The notes: generated from the letters alone by a model not told the origin. A stretch of 64,000 nt of DNA from an uncultured Flavobacteriaceae bacterium (GCA_947486785.1 CANKUU010000007.1:1-64000), one strand, 5' to 3'; numbered from the stretch's first letter, positions 9,071 through 18,554 are shown. Numbers and translations: made by a program.

Positions 9071-10303
9071 ATGAAAGAATTATTAAAAGTATACGAAAAT
9101 AAACAACCTGAAATAGTTTTCAATTGGAAGGATGCAGAAACCGAAGCAGAAGGATGGACTGTAATTAATTCGCTTCGGGGAGGCGCAGCAGGAGGCGGAA
9201 CGCGGATGCGAAAGGGCCTCGACATGAATGAAGTACTTTCCCTAGCAAAAACTATGGAGGTTAAATTTACAGTATCTGGACCGCCAATTGGAGGAGCGAA
9301 ATCGGGCATTAATTTTGATCCTAGCGATCCAAGGAAAAAAGGCGTTTTGGAGCGATGGTATAATGCGGTTTCTCCACTTTTAAAGAGTTACTATGGTACA
9401 GGAGGAGATTTAAATGTTGATGAAATACATGAGGTTATTCCTATCACAGAAGATGCAGGTGTTTGGCATCCACAAGAAGGTGTTTTTAATGGGCATTTTA
9501 AGCCTACAGAAGCCGATAAAATAAATCGTATTGGTCAATTAAGACTAGGTGTCATAAAAGTTATTGAGGCGAAAAAATTCTCTCCAGCGGTTGCCAGAAA
9601 ATATACTGTTGCCGATATGATAACCGGATATGGAGTTGCAGAAGCCGTCCGTCATTATTATGATATTTACGGAGGTAGTGTTGTGGGTAAAAGGGCAGTT
9701 GTTCAAGGTTTTGGAAATGTTGGTAGTGCTGCGGCGTATTACTTGGCACAAATGGGTGCGAAAGTGGTCGGTATAATTGATAGAGCAGGAGGAGTTATAA
9801 ACGAACAAGGTTTTTCTTTTGAAGAGATTCAAAGTTTTTTTCTGTCTAAAGACGGTAATAGTTTAGCGGTTGATAAAAGCCAACTTATACCTTTCGAGGA
9901 AATTAATGAGCGAATTTGGACCTTAGAAACTGAGATTTTTGCACCTTGTGCAGCTTCACGTTTGATTACAAAAGAACAGATTTCTCAGATGATTGATACG
10001 GGGTTGGAAGTTATTTCTTGCGGGGCTAATGTGCCTTTTGCAGATAAAGAAATATTTTTTGGTCCCATAATGGAGTATACAGATGGCAGAGTAAGTTTAA
10101 TACCTGACTTTATTAGTAACTGTGGAATGGCGAGAGTTTTTGCTTATTTTATGGAGCAAAGGGTAGGTATCGATGATGAATTAATTTTTAATGACACCTC
10201 AGATACCATTAGAAAGGCAATTTTAAATATATTTAAACGTAATCCTGATAAAGCCAACATTAGCAAAACAGGATTTGAAATAGCACTAAAACAACTAATT
10301 TAA
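9071..10303 (+). CDS. Glu/Leu/Phe/Val dehydrogenase family protein
   Basis: 410 residues. The enzyme oxidatively deaminates an amino acid to its 2-oxo acid with NAD(P). The N-terminal dimerisation/substrate domain carries the family signature around VSGPPIGGAKSGINF with the catalytic-type Lys77; Lys65 is also conserved. The C-terminal Rossmann domain has AVVQGFGNVGSAAAYYL and an IIDRAGG segment. The size fits glutamate dehydrogenase better than short leucine dehydrogenases, but substrate specificity cannot be settled by eye. It stands opposite gltBD, so assimilation and release of glutamate nitrogen are neighbours. nhaD follows 12 bp later. Confidence 0.9.
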   Translation: MKELLKVYENKQPEIVFNWKDAETEAEGWTVINSLRGGAAGGGTRMRKGLDMNEVLSLAKTMEVKFTVSGPPIGGAKSGINFDPSDPRKKGVLERWYNAVSPLLKSYYGTGGDLNVDEIHEVIPITEDAGVWHPQEGVFNGHFKPTEADKINRIGQLRLGVIKVIEAKKFSPAVARKYTVADMITGYGVAEAVRHYYDIYGGSVVGKRAVVQGFGNVGSAAAYYLAQMGAKVVGIIDRAGGVINEQGFSFEEIQSFFLSKDGNSLAVDKSQLIPFEEINERIWTLETEIFAPCAASRLITKEQISQMIDTGLEVISCGANVPFADKEIFFGPIMEYTDGRVSLIPDFISNCGMARVFAYFMEQRVGIDDELIFNDTSDTIRKAILNIFKRNPDKANISKTGFEIALKQLI

Positions 10304-10315
10304 AACCAACCAATT

Positions 10316-11659
10316 ATGGAGACTATCATCATTATTGTATTTCTTGCAGGTTATCTCGCGATAACTCTTGAGCATAATCTTAAAATAGATAAGCTTATTC
10401 CTGCTTTAGCTATGATGGCTATTTTATGGGCAATTATTGCACTAACACATATGGATGTGTTTGAGGTAAATGCAGAACTTCGCGAACTTGAACCAAGTCA
10501 TATTGATGAAATATTGTTGCATCATTTAGGTAAAACCGCCGAAATATTGGTGTTTTTGTTGGGAGCAATGACGATAGTTGAAATTATAGATTATTTTGAT
10601 GGTTTCGCAACCATAAAAGGTTTTATCAGAACAAAAAGCAAGCGTAGCTTACTTTGGTTATTTTCAATTTTAGCTTTCGTTTTGTCTGCAATTATTGATA
10701 ATCTAACGGCTACAATTGTGTTAATTACCATTTTACAAAAAGTAGTCAAAGATCGTGATACTAGGTTGTGGTTTGCAGGTATGATTATAATAACTGCAAA
10801 TGCAGGTGGTGCTTGGTCACCTATAGGAGATGTAACCACAACAATGCTTTGGATAGCCAATAAAGTAACAGCGCTACAGTTAGTAGAACATGTATTATTG
10901 CCTTCTATTGTTTGTATGGTTGTACCTGTTTTGTTTGCGAGTCGTTTTAAGGCTTTTAGCGGTACTATTGATAGTGACGTAAATACACTTGAAGAGCCAA
11001 AATCTAAGTATGGCGCTACCATGCTATACTTAGGTTTAGGTGCTATTGTTTTTGTTCCTTTTTTTAAAACGGTAACACATTTACCACCTTATGTGGGCAT
11101 GATGCTTTCATTGGCAGTAGTAGCAACATTTGCAGAAGTATACAGTAACTCTAAGTTTAGTATTTCTAGTTTAGAAGGAGATGATGAACATAATGATACG
11201 GTTGGGCATCATAGCCCGGTACATCATTCGCTTTCTAAAATTGAATTGCCAAGTATATTATTCTTTCTTGGTATTTTATTGGCAGTTGCAGCGCTAGAAT
11301 CTTTAGGGTTATTATTTCATTATGCAGAAAGTTTAAATGCCGCTATTCCAAATACAGATATTGTTGTTATGTTATTTGGTGTTGGTTCAGCGGTAATAGA
11401 TAACGTGCCATTAGTAGCTGCAAGCATGGGTATGTTTTCTGAAGGTTTAGATGATCCACTTTGGCATTTTATAGCTTATTCTGCTGGTACTGGGGGTAGT
11501 ATGTTGATCATTGGTTCGGCAGCAGGCGTTGTAGCCATGGGAATGGAGAAGATTGATTTCTTTTGGTATCTTAAGAATATTGCCTGGTTAGCATTAATTG
11601 GTTTTCTGAGCGGGGCAATTACTTTTATTTTATTAAGAGATTTTGTCTTAAATGCATAA
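10316..11659 (+). CDS. nhaD: Na+/H+ antiporter NhaD
   Basis: 447 residues with about eleven or twelve hydrophobic helices and an extended hydrophilic His/Asp-rich loop near 285-303 (GDDEHNDTVGHHSPVHH). Typical NhaD (ion transporter superfamily) motifs are the duplicated helix-break segments around NAGGAWSPIGDVTTTM and SAVIDNVPLVAASMGM, plus GTGGSMLIIGSAAG. The protein exports sodium in exchange for protons across the inner membrane. It starts 12 bp after the dehydrogenase and is probably co-transcribed. A sodium antiporter beside a pyrophosphate-driven pump in the same window fits a marine life style. Confidence 0.93.
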   Translation: METIIIIVFLAGYLAITLEHNLKIDKLIPALAMMAILWAIIALTHMDVFEVNAELRELEPSHIDEILLHHLGKTAEILVFLLGAMTIVEIIDYFDGFATIKGFIRTKSKRSLLWLFSILAFVLSAIIDNLTATIVLITILQKVVKDRDTRLWFAGMIIITANAGGAWSPIGDVTTTMLWIANKVTALQLVEHVLLPSIVCMVVPVLFASRFKAFSGTIDSDVNTLEEPKSKYGATMLYLGLGAIVFVPFFKTVTHLPPYVGMMLSLAVVATFAEVYSNSKFSISSLEGDDEHNDTVGHHSPVHHSLSKIELPSILFFLGILLAVAALESLGLLFHYAESLNAAIPNTDIVVMLFGVGSAVIDNVPLVAASMGMFSEGLDDPLWHFIAYSAGTGGSMLIIGSAAGVVAMGMEKIDFFWYLKNIAWLALIGFLSGAITFILLRDFVLNA

Positions 11660-11711
11660 TTTTATGTTTAATCAAGCGTTATAAGGATAACTGTAAAACT
11701 CAAAATATTAT

Positions 11712-12407
11712 ATGTTATCATTATTTGCAATTCTAATCCAAGATCCAGAAATGGGAGAAGGGTTATCTGAAGAGAAAACGTTATCAATTATAGATCTAAT
11801 TTTTAATGGAGGTACGGGTAGTGTTATTATCATATCTGTACTTTTCATTATGCTATTTATAGCACTTTACATTTATTTTGAACGCATCTTTGCTATAAAA
11901 GCAGCGTCAAAAATAGATGGAAATTTTATGAATCAAATTCGAGATCATGTGACTAGTGGCAAACTAGATGCTGCCAAAATGCTTTGTGCACAAACAGATT
12001 CGCCCGTAGCAAGATTAACTGAAAAAGGAATTTCTAGAATTGGTAAGCCTTTAGATGATATTAATACAGCTATAGAAAATGCAGGTACGCTTGAAGTATA
12101 TAAATTAGAAAAGAATGTCAGCATACTTGCTACCGTAGCAGGAGCAGCACCTATGATTGGTTTTCTAGGTACAGTTATTGGTATGATTTTGGCTTTTCAT
12201 GAAATGGCTACCAGTGGTGGGCAGGCAGAAATGGGTTCACTAGCTTCAGGTATTTATACTGCAATGACGACTACTGTTGCAGGTTTAATTGTAGGTATTG
12301 TTGCGTATATCGGTTACAACCACTTGGTAAATAGAACGGACAAGGTTGTACATAAAATGGAAGCCAATGCGGTTGAATTCTTAGATCTTTTGAACGAACC
12401 GTTATAA
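11712..12407 (+). CDS. exbB: MotA/TolQ/ExbB proton channel family protein
   Basis: 231 residues. It is the proton-channel component that powers TonB. One transmembrane helix lies near 35-55 (VIIISVLFIMLFIALYIYF). After a cytoplasmic stretch come two more helices, around 136-160 (ILATVAGAAPMIGFLGTVIG) and 180-205 (YTAMTTTVAGLIVGIVAYIG), which are the family hallmark. It is followed at 11 bp by exbD and then tonB, the usual order in flavobacteria. ExbB is preferred over TolQ because of the adjacent TonB-type protein. Confidence 0.93.
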   Translation: MLSLFAILIQDPEMGEGLSEEKTLSIIDLIFNGGTGSVIIISVLFIMLFIALYIYFERIFAIKAASKIDGNFMNQIRDHVTSGKLDAAKMLCAQTDSPVARLTEKGISRIGKPLDDINTAIENAGTLEVYKLEKNVSILATVAGAAPMIGFLGTVIGMILAFHEMATSGGQAEMGSLASGIYTAMTTTVAGLIVGIVAYIGYNHLVNRTDKVVHKMEANAVEFLDLLNEPL

Positions 12408-12418
12408 GCACTCACATT

Positions 12419-12805
12419 ATGAAACTAAAAGGAAGAAATAAAGTGAGTCCTGATTTTAGCATGTCGTCAATGACAGATATTGTTTTTCTGCTATTGATAT
12501 TTTTTATGCTAACGGCAAACTCGCCCAATGCCTTAGATTTGCTATTGCCCAAAGCAAAAGGAAAGTCTACTAATACACAGAATGTGTCGGTAAGCATTGA
12601 TAAGAACTTGCAGTATTTTGTAAACAATGAAAAAATTAACGGAGAGTATATAGAAATTGAATTAAAAAAGGCACTAGAAGGACAAGATAAGCCTACAATT
12701 ATTCTTAGAGCAGAAGAGAGTGTAGCCATCAAAGAGGCGGTACATGTTATGGACATTGCTAATAGGAATAGTTATAAGGTTATTTTGGCGGTGCGACCCA
12801 ATTAG
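12419..12805 (+). CDS. exbD: Biopolymer transporter ExbD/TolR
   Basis: 128 residues. The basic N-terminus KLKGRNKVSPDFS is followed by the single membrane helix MTDIVFLLLIFFMLTANSP, whose leading Asp is the conserved proton-path residue of ExbD/TolR. A periplasmic domain with the typical ITI-like strand pattern (TIILRAEESV) follows. It sits between exbB and tonB with 3 bp to the next gene, so translation is probably coupled. Confidence 0.93.
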   Translation: MKLKGRNKVSPDFSMSSMTDIVFLLLIFFMLTANSPNALDLLLPKAKGKSTNTQNVSVSIDKNLQYFVNNEKINGEYIEIELKKALEGQDKPTIILRAEESVAIKEAVHVMDIANRNSYKVILAVRPN

Positions 12806-12808
12806 CGC

Positions 12809-13753
12809 ATGTCATTTCTAGATACCAGACATAAAAAGAAATCTTTTACACTCACAACTATATTGCTGAGTGTACTTGTTTTGATTCTATTCTATATAGG
12901 CATGACCTATATGGATCCACCAGAAGAAAACGGGATTTCTGTTAACTTTGGAACAACAGATTTTGGGAAAGGACAACTACAACCCAAAGAAAAAGTCAGA
13001 TCAGAGCCTTTAGATACTCCACCAGTCGAACCTACAAAACAAGAAGAGATCGAAGAGCAGATTGTTGAAGAAGTGGTCGAAGAAAAGCCAGAAGAGGAAG
13101 TAGCCAAAGAAGCACCTTCAGAAAAAATTCTTACTCAAGAACGTGAAAATGCGATAAAAATTAAACAAGCTAAAGAGGCAAAAAAGCGTGCAGAAGACGC
13201 TGCAAAGAAAGAACAAAAGCGAAAAGAAGATGCAGTAAGAAAAGAAAAAGCAAAAGCTGCCAAGATCGCTGAACAAAAGCGAGAGGCTCAAGAGCGTGCA
13301 AAGCAAGAGCAAATTGCAAAAAAGAAAAAACTAGATGCCCTTATGGGAGGACTTAACAAGTCTGATGGAACTGCGTCTGGATCTGAAGGAGACGATAATA
13401 GGTCTGGAGATAAAGGGCAGCCTGATGGTGATCCTTATGCTGCAAGCTATTATGGAAGTTCTGGTTCGGGTAGTGGCACAGGAGGCTATGGTTTAGGAGG
13501 TAGGTCTCTAGTAACTAAAGGTAAAGTACCTCAAAGATGTAATGAATCGGGTAGAGTAGTGGTAAAAATAGTTGTAGATAAACAGGGTAATGTAATTAGC
13601 GCAACACCAGGCGTTAAAGGTACGACCAATAACAGCCCTTGTTTGTTAGAACCAGCCAAAAAGACAGCATTTAAACATAAATGGAACTTAGACTCAAATG
13701 CTCCGAGCCAGCAAGTAGGATTTGTTGTCGTTAATTTCAAGCTTGGCGAGTGA
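12809..13753 (+). CDS. tonB: Energy transducer TonB
   Basis: 314 residues. A short cytoplasmic basic segment is followed by one membrane anchor at about 14-31 (LTTILLSVLVLILFYIGM). Next comes a periplasmic linker that is Pro/Glu-rich and then a long Lys/Ala/Glu coiled stretch (residues about 100-175). A Gly/Ser-rich hinge leads to a C-terminal TonB-like fold (GRVVVKIVVDKQGNVISA, then FKHKWNLD). It would transmit ExbB/ExbD energy to outer-membrane transporters. The stop overlaps the folC start by four bases. Confidence 0.88.
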   Translation: MSFLDTRHKKKSFTLTTILLSVLVLILFYIGMTYMDPPEENGISVNFGTTDFGKGQLQPKEKVRSEPLDTPPVEPTKQEEIEEQIVEEVVEEKPEEEVAKEAPSEKILTQERENAIKIKQAKEAKKRAEDAAKKEQKRKEDAVRKEKAKAAKIAEQKREAQERAKQEQIAKKKKLDALMGGLNKSDGTASGSEGDDNRSGDKGQPDGDPYAASYYGSSGSGSGTGGYGLGGRSLVTKGKVPQRCNESGRVVVKIVVDKQGNVISATPGVKGTTNNSPCLLEPAKKTAFKHKWNLDSNAPSQQVGFVVVNFKLGE

Positions 13754-14961
13754 ACTATCAACAAACTATAAATTGGTTGTTTTCGCAACTACCCATGTAT
13801 CAAAAACTAGGAAAGGTTGCTTTTAATGGTAAGCTTGATAAAATTTTGAAATTCTCAGAGCATCTAGATTTTCCTGAAAAAAAATTTAAAAGCATCCATG
13901 TTGCTGGCACCAATGGTAAAGGTTCAAGTAGTCATATGCTTTCATCCATTCTGCAAGAGGCTGGGTATAAAGTTGGACTTTATACATCTCCACATTTAAA
14001 AGATTTTAGAGAGCGCATTAGAGTTAATGGAAAACCCGTAAGTAAAAAATTTGTTACTGATTTTGTAAAGAACAATTTCGCTTATTTTCAGCATACCAAG
14101 ATGTCATTTTTTGAAATGTCCGTGGGTATGGCATTTGATTGTTTTGCAAAGGAGAAAGTAGATATAGCTATTATTGAAGTTGGTTTAGGCGGGCGTTTAG
14201 ATTCTACCAATATTATTACGCCTGAAGTTTCTTTAATTACCAACATTGGTATAGATCATACCGCTATATTGGGTGATACCCTAACTAAAATCGCATATGA
14301 AAAGGCAGGCATTATTAAAAGAAATATACCTGTAGTAGTAAGTGAGTATCAAGAAGAGATCGCCGATGTGTTTCATAATGCAGCCGAATTAATGAATACC
14401 AAGCTTCTGTTTGCTAGTAGTGTATCATTTCCGACCTATAGTTTAGATCTTGTTGGAAATTATCAGCACCGTAACTATAAAGGGGTATTGTTGACGCTTA
14501 AATTACTGCAAGGCTTTAAAATTATGGATAGTCATATTCTTGCCGGATTAAAAAAAGTAATTGAAAATACGGGCCTTTTGGGTAGATGGCAAATTTTATC
14601 AGAGCATCCGTTGGTGGTTTGCGATACAGCTCATAATAAAGAAGGTTTGCTTGAAGTAATACATCAAATAGCTCAACAAAAATTCGATACTTTGCATATT
14701 GTATTGGGTTTTGTAAAGGATAAAGATTTAACTCATCTGCTTCCATTATTTTTAAAAAATGCAACATACTATTTTTGTTCCCCCAATAATCAAAGAGGTT
14801 TAGATGCTTTAGTATTAAAAAAGGAGGCGGCTACATTTGGTTTAATAGGTGATGCTTACAGCTCAATAAACTCGGCATTCACAGCGGCAAAATTAAATGC
14901 TAATGAAAAAGATTTTATATTTATAGGAGGTAGTAATTTTGTAGTAGCAGAAGTAGTTTAA
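13750..14961 (+). CDS. folC: Bifunctional folylpolyglutamate synthase / dihydrofolate synthase
   Basis: 403 residues. It adds glutamates to folate and dihydropteroate. The Mur-ligase-type ATP site HVAGTNGKGSSSHML is near residue 50; the folate-loop region YTSPHLKDFRERIRVNG and the motif VGLGGRLDSTN follow. The start is GTG at 13750, inside the tonB stop (GTGA overlap). It is chosen because the resulting N-terminus NYQQTINWLFSQLPMYQKLG is typical of FolC, whereas the next ATG (13796) would remove it. Last gene of the exbB-exbD-tonB-folC run. Confidence 0.94.
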   Translation: MNYQQTINWLFSQLPMYQKLGKVAFNGKLDKILKFSEHLDFPEKKFKSIHVAGTNGKGSSSHMLSSILQEAGYKVGLYTSPHLKDFRERIRVNGKPVSKKFVTDFVKNNFAYFQHTKMSFFEMSVGMAFDCFAKEKVDIAIIEVGLGGRLDSTNIITPEVSLITNIGIDHTAILGDTLTKIAYEKAGIIKRNIPVVVSEYQEEIADVFHNAAELMNTKLLFASSVSFPTYSLDLVGNYQHRNYKGVLLTLKLLQGFKIMDSHILAGLKKVIENTGLLGRWQILSEHPLVVCDTAHNKEGLLEVIHQIAQQKFDTLHIVLGFVKDKDLTHLLPLFLKNATYYFCSPNNQRGLDALVLKKEAATFGLIGDAYSSINSAFTAAKLNANEKDFIFIGGSNFVVAEVV

Positions 14962-14980
14962 AATTTTCTTATTTTTTCTT

Positions 14981-15009
14981 TTGGAGTCTATAAAACTATG
15001 CTATCTTTG
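14981..15009 (+). promoter_or_regulatory. Promoter of tRNA-Val
   Basis: TTGG at 14981-14984 and TATCTTTG at 15002-15009 are separated by 17 bases, an almost ideal Bacteroidota promoter (TTG and TAnnTTTG). The tRNA begins 13 bases after the second box. This is the cleanest promoter in the window. Confidence 0.75.
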
Positions 15010-15021
15010 CAATCCCATTTA

Positions 15022-15096
15022 GGGCTCTTAGCTCAGTTGGTTCAGAGCACCTGCCTTACAAGCAGGGGGTCGTAGGTTCGAATCCTACAGGGCCCA
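15022..15096 (+). tRNA. tRNA-Val (anticodon TAC)
   Basis: A full cloverleaf can be folded. The acceptor stem is GGGCTCT with AGGGCCC (one G-U). The D arm contains AGCTCAGTTGGTT. The anticodon stem CCTGC/GCAGG encloses the loop CTTACAA, giving anticodon TAC, read as valine (codon GTA). The T arm has GTTCGAATCC. The discriminator is A and no CCA is encoded. It has its own promoter and terminator. Confidence 0.96.
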
Positions 15097-15108
15097 CTTT
15101 CAGAAAAA

Positions 15109-15138
15109 AAAGCTTCCGAAATTTCGGAAGCTTTTTTT
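15109..15138 (+). terminator. Terminator after tRNA-Val
   Basis: A perfect palindromic hairpin with arms AGCTTCCGAA and TTCGGAAGCT is followed by seven T, 12 bp after the tRNA. Confidence 0.9.
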
Positions 15139-15897
15139 ATTAATATTTATTGCCTTGAAGTGGCAAGGGTCATGCAGGATCAAGACAAATTGGGGATCAA
15201 GACAAATTGTTGTGTTTAAGCAAAAATTCTAGTTAATCTAAAAAGGAAGAATTCTACATTTTTCACCCCTCTTAATTGTGCTCAAAAAGCTTTTGTTTTA
15301 GCGTTAAAAGATTCGGCTTGTTGATAGAACAGTTTGAAGTAATAATACGTTCATTGATATTGATCTACCTACTATTAGGTGCTTAAATTTAGCTTGATTT
15401 ATTTTTTGTAGCCATTAGTCAATCGTTGTTAAGATTATGTTTTACATTGTTGAATAGCTATATTTTAGTTACTAATTAATTTAGATAGCTATATAGGGTT
15501 TAAGAGTGGAATTTTGTTAGTACGATTTAATTATTAAGCTACTTGTTTTTTTTATTTTGGTACTTATATACTTTGAACTAAGAGCTGTTTAAAGAGGACA
15601 TAAATAGCTTCTGCTTTAATTCGTTTAACCTTATTGCTATTTTTTTAAATTTATTTTGATTCAAAGTTTTGAAGTTTTTTAAATATACTTTAGAATGTTT
15701 TTAAAGCTATTTTTACTTTTAATTGCAATCTTTTGCAACTACTTTATAATGTGGCAAATTTTGACCCAAAATTTTTGCAAATAAGCCTTTTGAGGATTTT
15801 TTTTGTTGACTAATGTGAGTTCGGTGTGAAAAAGTGAGTCTTAAGACAAGAAAAAACGAAAAACGTAATAACATACAGTACGGAATTTCATTTTTTT
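15139..15897. other. Non-coding AT-rich stretch with a short tandem repeat
   Basis: About 760 bp without a credible gene. The only structure I see is a tandem pair of GGATCAAGACAAATTG at 15177-15192 and 15194-15209. It leads into the decayed IS982 element. This may be more heavily decayed mobile DNA, but no protein motif is readable. Confidence 0.5.
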
Positions 15898-16607
15898 AAC
15901 CTGAATACTTCGTTGCGATTTATTCCATTAAAATTATTGACATTTTCTGTTTTTTCGATGACAGCTGCTATAATTAGTTCCTTTTTGGTAAAATAGCCTA
16001 ATATCTAATGGTAAAAAGCGCCTTCGAAAATTAAAGACGTCGCTTTCCGAAGTGATAAGCATACAGGAACTGTCCTACTTTTGCGGATTATAGAACCTTT
16101 AAAAGGTTTTATATTGATTATATAGGTAAATTTTTTACCAAGGAGTTTCTCGATACGGTCCTCTATTCTCGTATAGTTTTAACTCAAAAGTGAAAGTTTT
16201 AAGTACTTGGGCATCTATTTTTAGACCTGTCAACTGGCCAATCTTACAATTATGACCTTTATAGATTCCACTTCATTGAGGGTCGGTTATAGACGAAGGA
16301 TAAATCTAGGAAAAACATTCAAAAGGTTTGCCCAACTGAAGTAATGTTATCGAGGTTGGTTTAGGATTAAAACTATACTTTGTCTCAAACCAAGGTAGAC
16401 AATCGCCGACCATACCGTTTTAAATTGTTCATCAAAAAAAGATAGTGAAGGCTCTTCGTGGACCAAGGGTATATCTCAAAGGAACTTTTTACTAAACTCT
16501 TGGTTAGCGAGGTGTATTTAGTGTCAAAATGCGTAGCAAGTATTTTAATATGTAAAAAGCTTCAAAAGCTTCAAAAGTTTAAAAAACTAAAAAAATATTA
16601 ACGTAAC
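15898..16607 (+). mobile_element. Second decayed IS982-family insertion sequence
   Basis: A frameshifted IS982 transposase lies inside. The right boundary is proposed at TTAACGTAAC (16598-16607), which is identical to the inner part of the terminal repeat of the first IS982 fossil (855-866 region, read ...TTAACGTAAC). The left boundary near 15898 (AACCTGAATACTTCGTT) is only a weak match to the same repeat. The element is again shorter than a complete IS982. Confidence 0.6.
16049..16559 (+). pseudogene. IS982 family transposase remnant, frameshifted
   Basis: Successive pieces of one IS982 transposase can be read in the right order but in different frames. They are EVISIQELSYFCGL (from 16049), TFKRFYIDYIGKFFTKEF then LYSRIVL (from 16095), MTFIDSTSLRV then KTFKRFAQL (from 16252; IDST is the catalytic Asp block), KLYFVSNQGR (about 16370) and VDQGYISKELFTKLLVSEVY (from 16458; the second catalytic Asp block). 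At least three frameshifts and several stops separate them. It is clearly dead and older or more damaged than the copy at 0.4-0.8 kb. Confidence 0.75.
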
Positions 16608-17083
16608 ACCTTTCATTTTTAATTTCTTTAACCGTTTGAAGTACACAGTTCAAAACAATAGTGCTATGGGTAGTTAACAGCTAATCGATATTTTTTTGTG
16701 CTTTATCGAGTACGATTTTTAGCGATACTTTTTTGTAGTAAAAATCTTATTTTTTTTAAAATTGCGCTAGCCCTGTTATTTATTAATGTTTTTGTTTTTT
16801 TTGCTCTTTTAATGGCTTCATTCTTAGTTTGCAACGGACAAAATTTCTTTGCTCGTTATCCCCTAAAATATATCTTTGGTTTGTTGATTACGTTTTTTTC
16901 TTGTTACTGTTTAAATACTTTTTGAGTTTAATCAGAGCATTTAAAAATGCTTATAGTGTCAGGTTTCACATTAAGTTACAGATTAAAGCGTAATTGTTAT
17001 TTTTTTAATTGTTTTACTTCTGTTTCGATTATAAATATCGTGAGTTAAACGGATTAAGGTTAATTTATCGGTACTAGACACTA
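16608..17083. other. Non-coding region before the sugar-phosphate transferase gene
   Basis: About 475 bp. A 75-codon plus-strand ORF (16698-16925) is very hydrophobic and Phe/Leu-rich, as expected from T-rich DNA. It has no recognisable domain or start context and I do not call it a gene. No clear promoter box was found. Confidence 0.45.
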
Positions 17084-18442
17084 ATGAGAAAGTTAAGAAA
17101 AATAGACTTTGCAATTCCAATTTCAATCTTGCTGCATTTGTGCATTATAAATGGAATTTTAGCTTTTCTTACTCCTGAATTGTTTTTTAGCGGATATGGC
17201 AGGATGATTTACTACAGCGCAATATGGCTGATTATTGCATACAGCCTTAGGTATTACAAAATATCTCGTAAAGAAACATTTTTAACCAATATTCACAAAT
17301 CATTTCAATTATACTTTGTTTTTGCTTTAGCTTATTTTGCATTATTTGGTTTTATTAATCAAAACTATGAGTTACTGGAGTTTCAAATTTTAACCTTACT
17401 TCTCATATTCACATCTATAACATGGTGCAGAGTTATCTTTTTCTGGTTAAGAGATATGAATAGAAGAAGGGGCGGAAGCGCTGTGAACGTTGTGGTTTTG
17501 GGTAGAGATGCTAGCTTAAATAAAATTCAAAAGTTTTTTGATCATCCTTTTTTGGGATATGTTTATAAAGGATATTTCGACGACAAACCCTCTAATAGCT
17601 CCACCTATCTTGGTGAAATATTAAGTTGTTTTCTTTATATACTTGAGAATGATATTGATGAAATCTATTGCATAGCCTCGAAATTTAGTCATAAAGAATT
17701 AAAGAACTTGATCAATTTTGCAGATAACAATCTTATCAAGTTAAAGGTTATACCAGATAATAAAGAAATATTTTCTAGAGCAATGTCTATTGAATCGTAC
17801 GACGATGTTCCAGTGCTTGATTTAAGAAAAGTGCCTTTAGATACTCAATATGCTCGTATAATAAAGCGCTCTTTTGATATTGTTTTTTCAACCTTGGTTA
17901 TTATTTGCATTTTATCTTGGTTGAGTATTGTGTTATTTATTCTTATAAAAATAGAATCTAAAGGAACATTATATTTTAAACAGCGGCGACATGGTCTTAA
18001 AAGGAAACCTTTTTGGTGTTATAAGTTTAGATCGATGACTACAACTAGTGATGCTGATTTTAAAATGGCAACCAAAAATGATTCTCGATTAACCCGTATT
18101 GGTAAATTCATGCGTAAGACCAGTATAGACGAGTTGCCACAGTTTTTTAACGTGCTTATGGGTGATATGAGTGTCGTTGGTCCAAGACCACATATGGAGC
18201 TTCATACCTTAAGTTACGAGGTGTCTGTAGATAAATATTTAGTTCGCCATTTTGTAAAACCAGGTATTACTGGTTTGGCACAGATAAAAGGCTATAGAGG
18301 TGAAATTATTAAGAAATCAGATATATATAACCGAACGCGTTTAGATATTTTTTATGTTGAAAAATGGAGCCTGTGGCTAGATATTCATATTATTTATAAA
18401 ACTATTTTTAATATTTTTAAAGGAGAAGATGGCGCCTACTAA
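17084..18442 (+). CDS. Undecaprenyl-phosphate sugar phosphotransferase, WcaJ type
   Basis: 452 residues. Family members transfer a sugar-1-phosphate (often glucose) to undecaprenyl phosphate, starting exopolysaccharide or capsule repeat units. Four N-terminal membrane helices lie at about 10-120. A nucleotide-binding-like middle domain (VNVVVLGRDASLNKIQKFF) follows. The catalytic bacterial sugar transferase domain starts near 260: KRSFDIVFSTL, then FKQRRHGLKRKPFWCYKFRSM, TSIDELPQFFNVLMGDMSVV and GPRP. The protein looks complete. No glycosyltransferase, flippase or polymerase gene is next to it, unusual for this family. It sits between an IS fossil and a broken lipoprotein gene. The exact sugar cannot be inferred. 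Confidence 0.92.
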   Translation: MRKLRKIDFAIPISILLHLCIINGILAFLTPELFFSGYGRMIYYSAIWLIIAYSLRYYKISRKETFLTNIHKSFQLYFVFALAYFALFGFINQNYELLEFQILTLLLIFTSITWCRVIFFWLRDMNRRRGGSAVNVVVLGRDASLNKIQKFFDHPFLGYVYKGYFDDKPSNSSTYLGEILSCFLYILENDIDEIYCIASKFSHKELKNLINFADNNLIKLKVIPDNKEIFSRAMSIESYDDVPVLDLRKVPLDTQYARIIKRSFDIVFSTLVIICILSWLSIVLFILIKIESKGTLYFKQRRHGLKRKPFWCYKFRSMTTTSDADFKMATKNDSRLTRIGKFMRKTSIDELPQFFNVLMGDMSVVGPRPHMELHTLSYEVSVDKYLVRHFVKPGITGLAQIKGYRGEIIKKSDIYNRTRLDIFYVEKWSLWLDIHIIYKTIFNIFKGEDGAY

Positions 18443-18554
18443 ATTTGCGAGAGTCTAAATAAATTTGAAATAACCTTTAAAATATTGGGTAGATAGCGGT
18501 TTATCGTTTGGTTATAAAACATTTAAAACAAACATTAACAATCAAATTAAACAA

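Noticed and set aside
12907-13312. Ser-rich and Phe/Leu-rich minus-strand ORFs inside tonB
   Set aside because: They are the complement of the Lys/Glu/Ala-rich linker of TonB and have low-complexity composition.
14522-14767. 81-codon ORF on the minus strand
   Set aside because: It is entirely antisense to folC, which is well supported.
16698-16925. 75-codon hydrophobic ORF between the IS fossil and the WcaJ-type gene
   Set aside because: Phe/Leu composition is what T-rich DNA gives by chance; no family, no promoter box and no start context.
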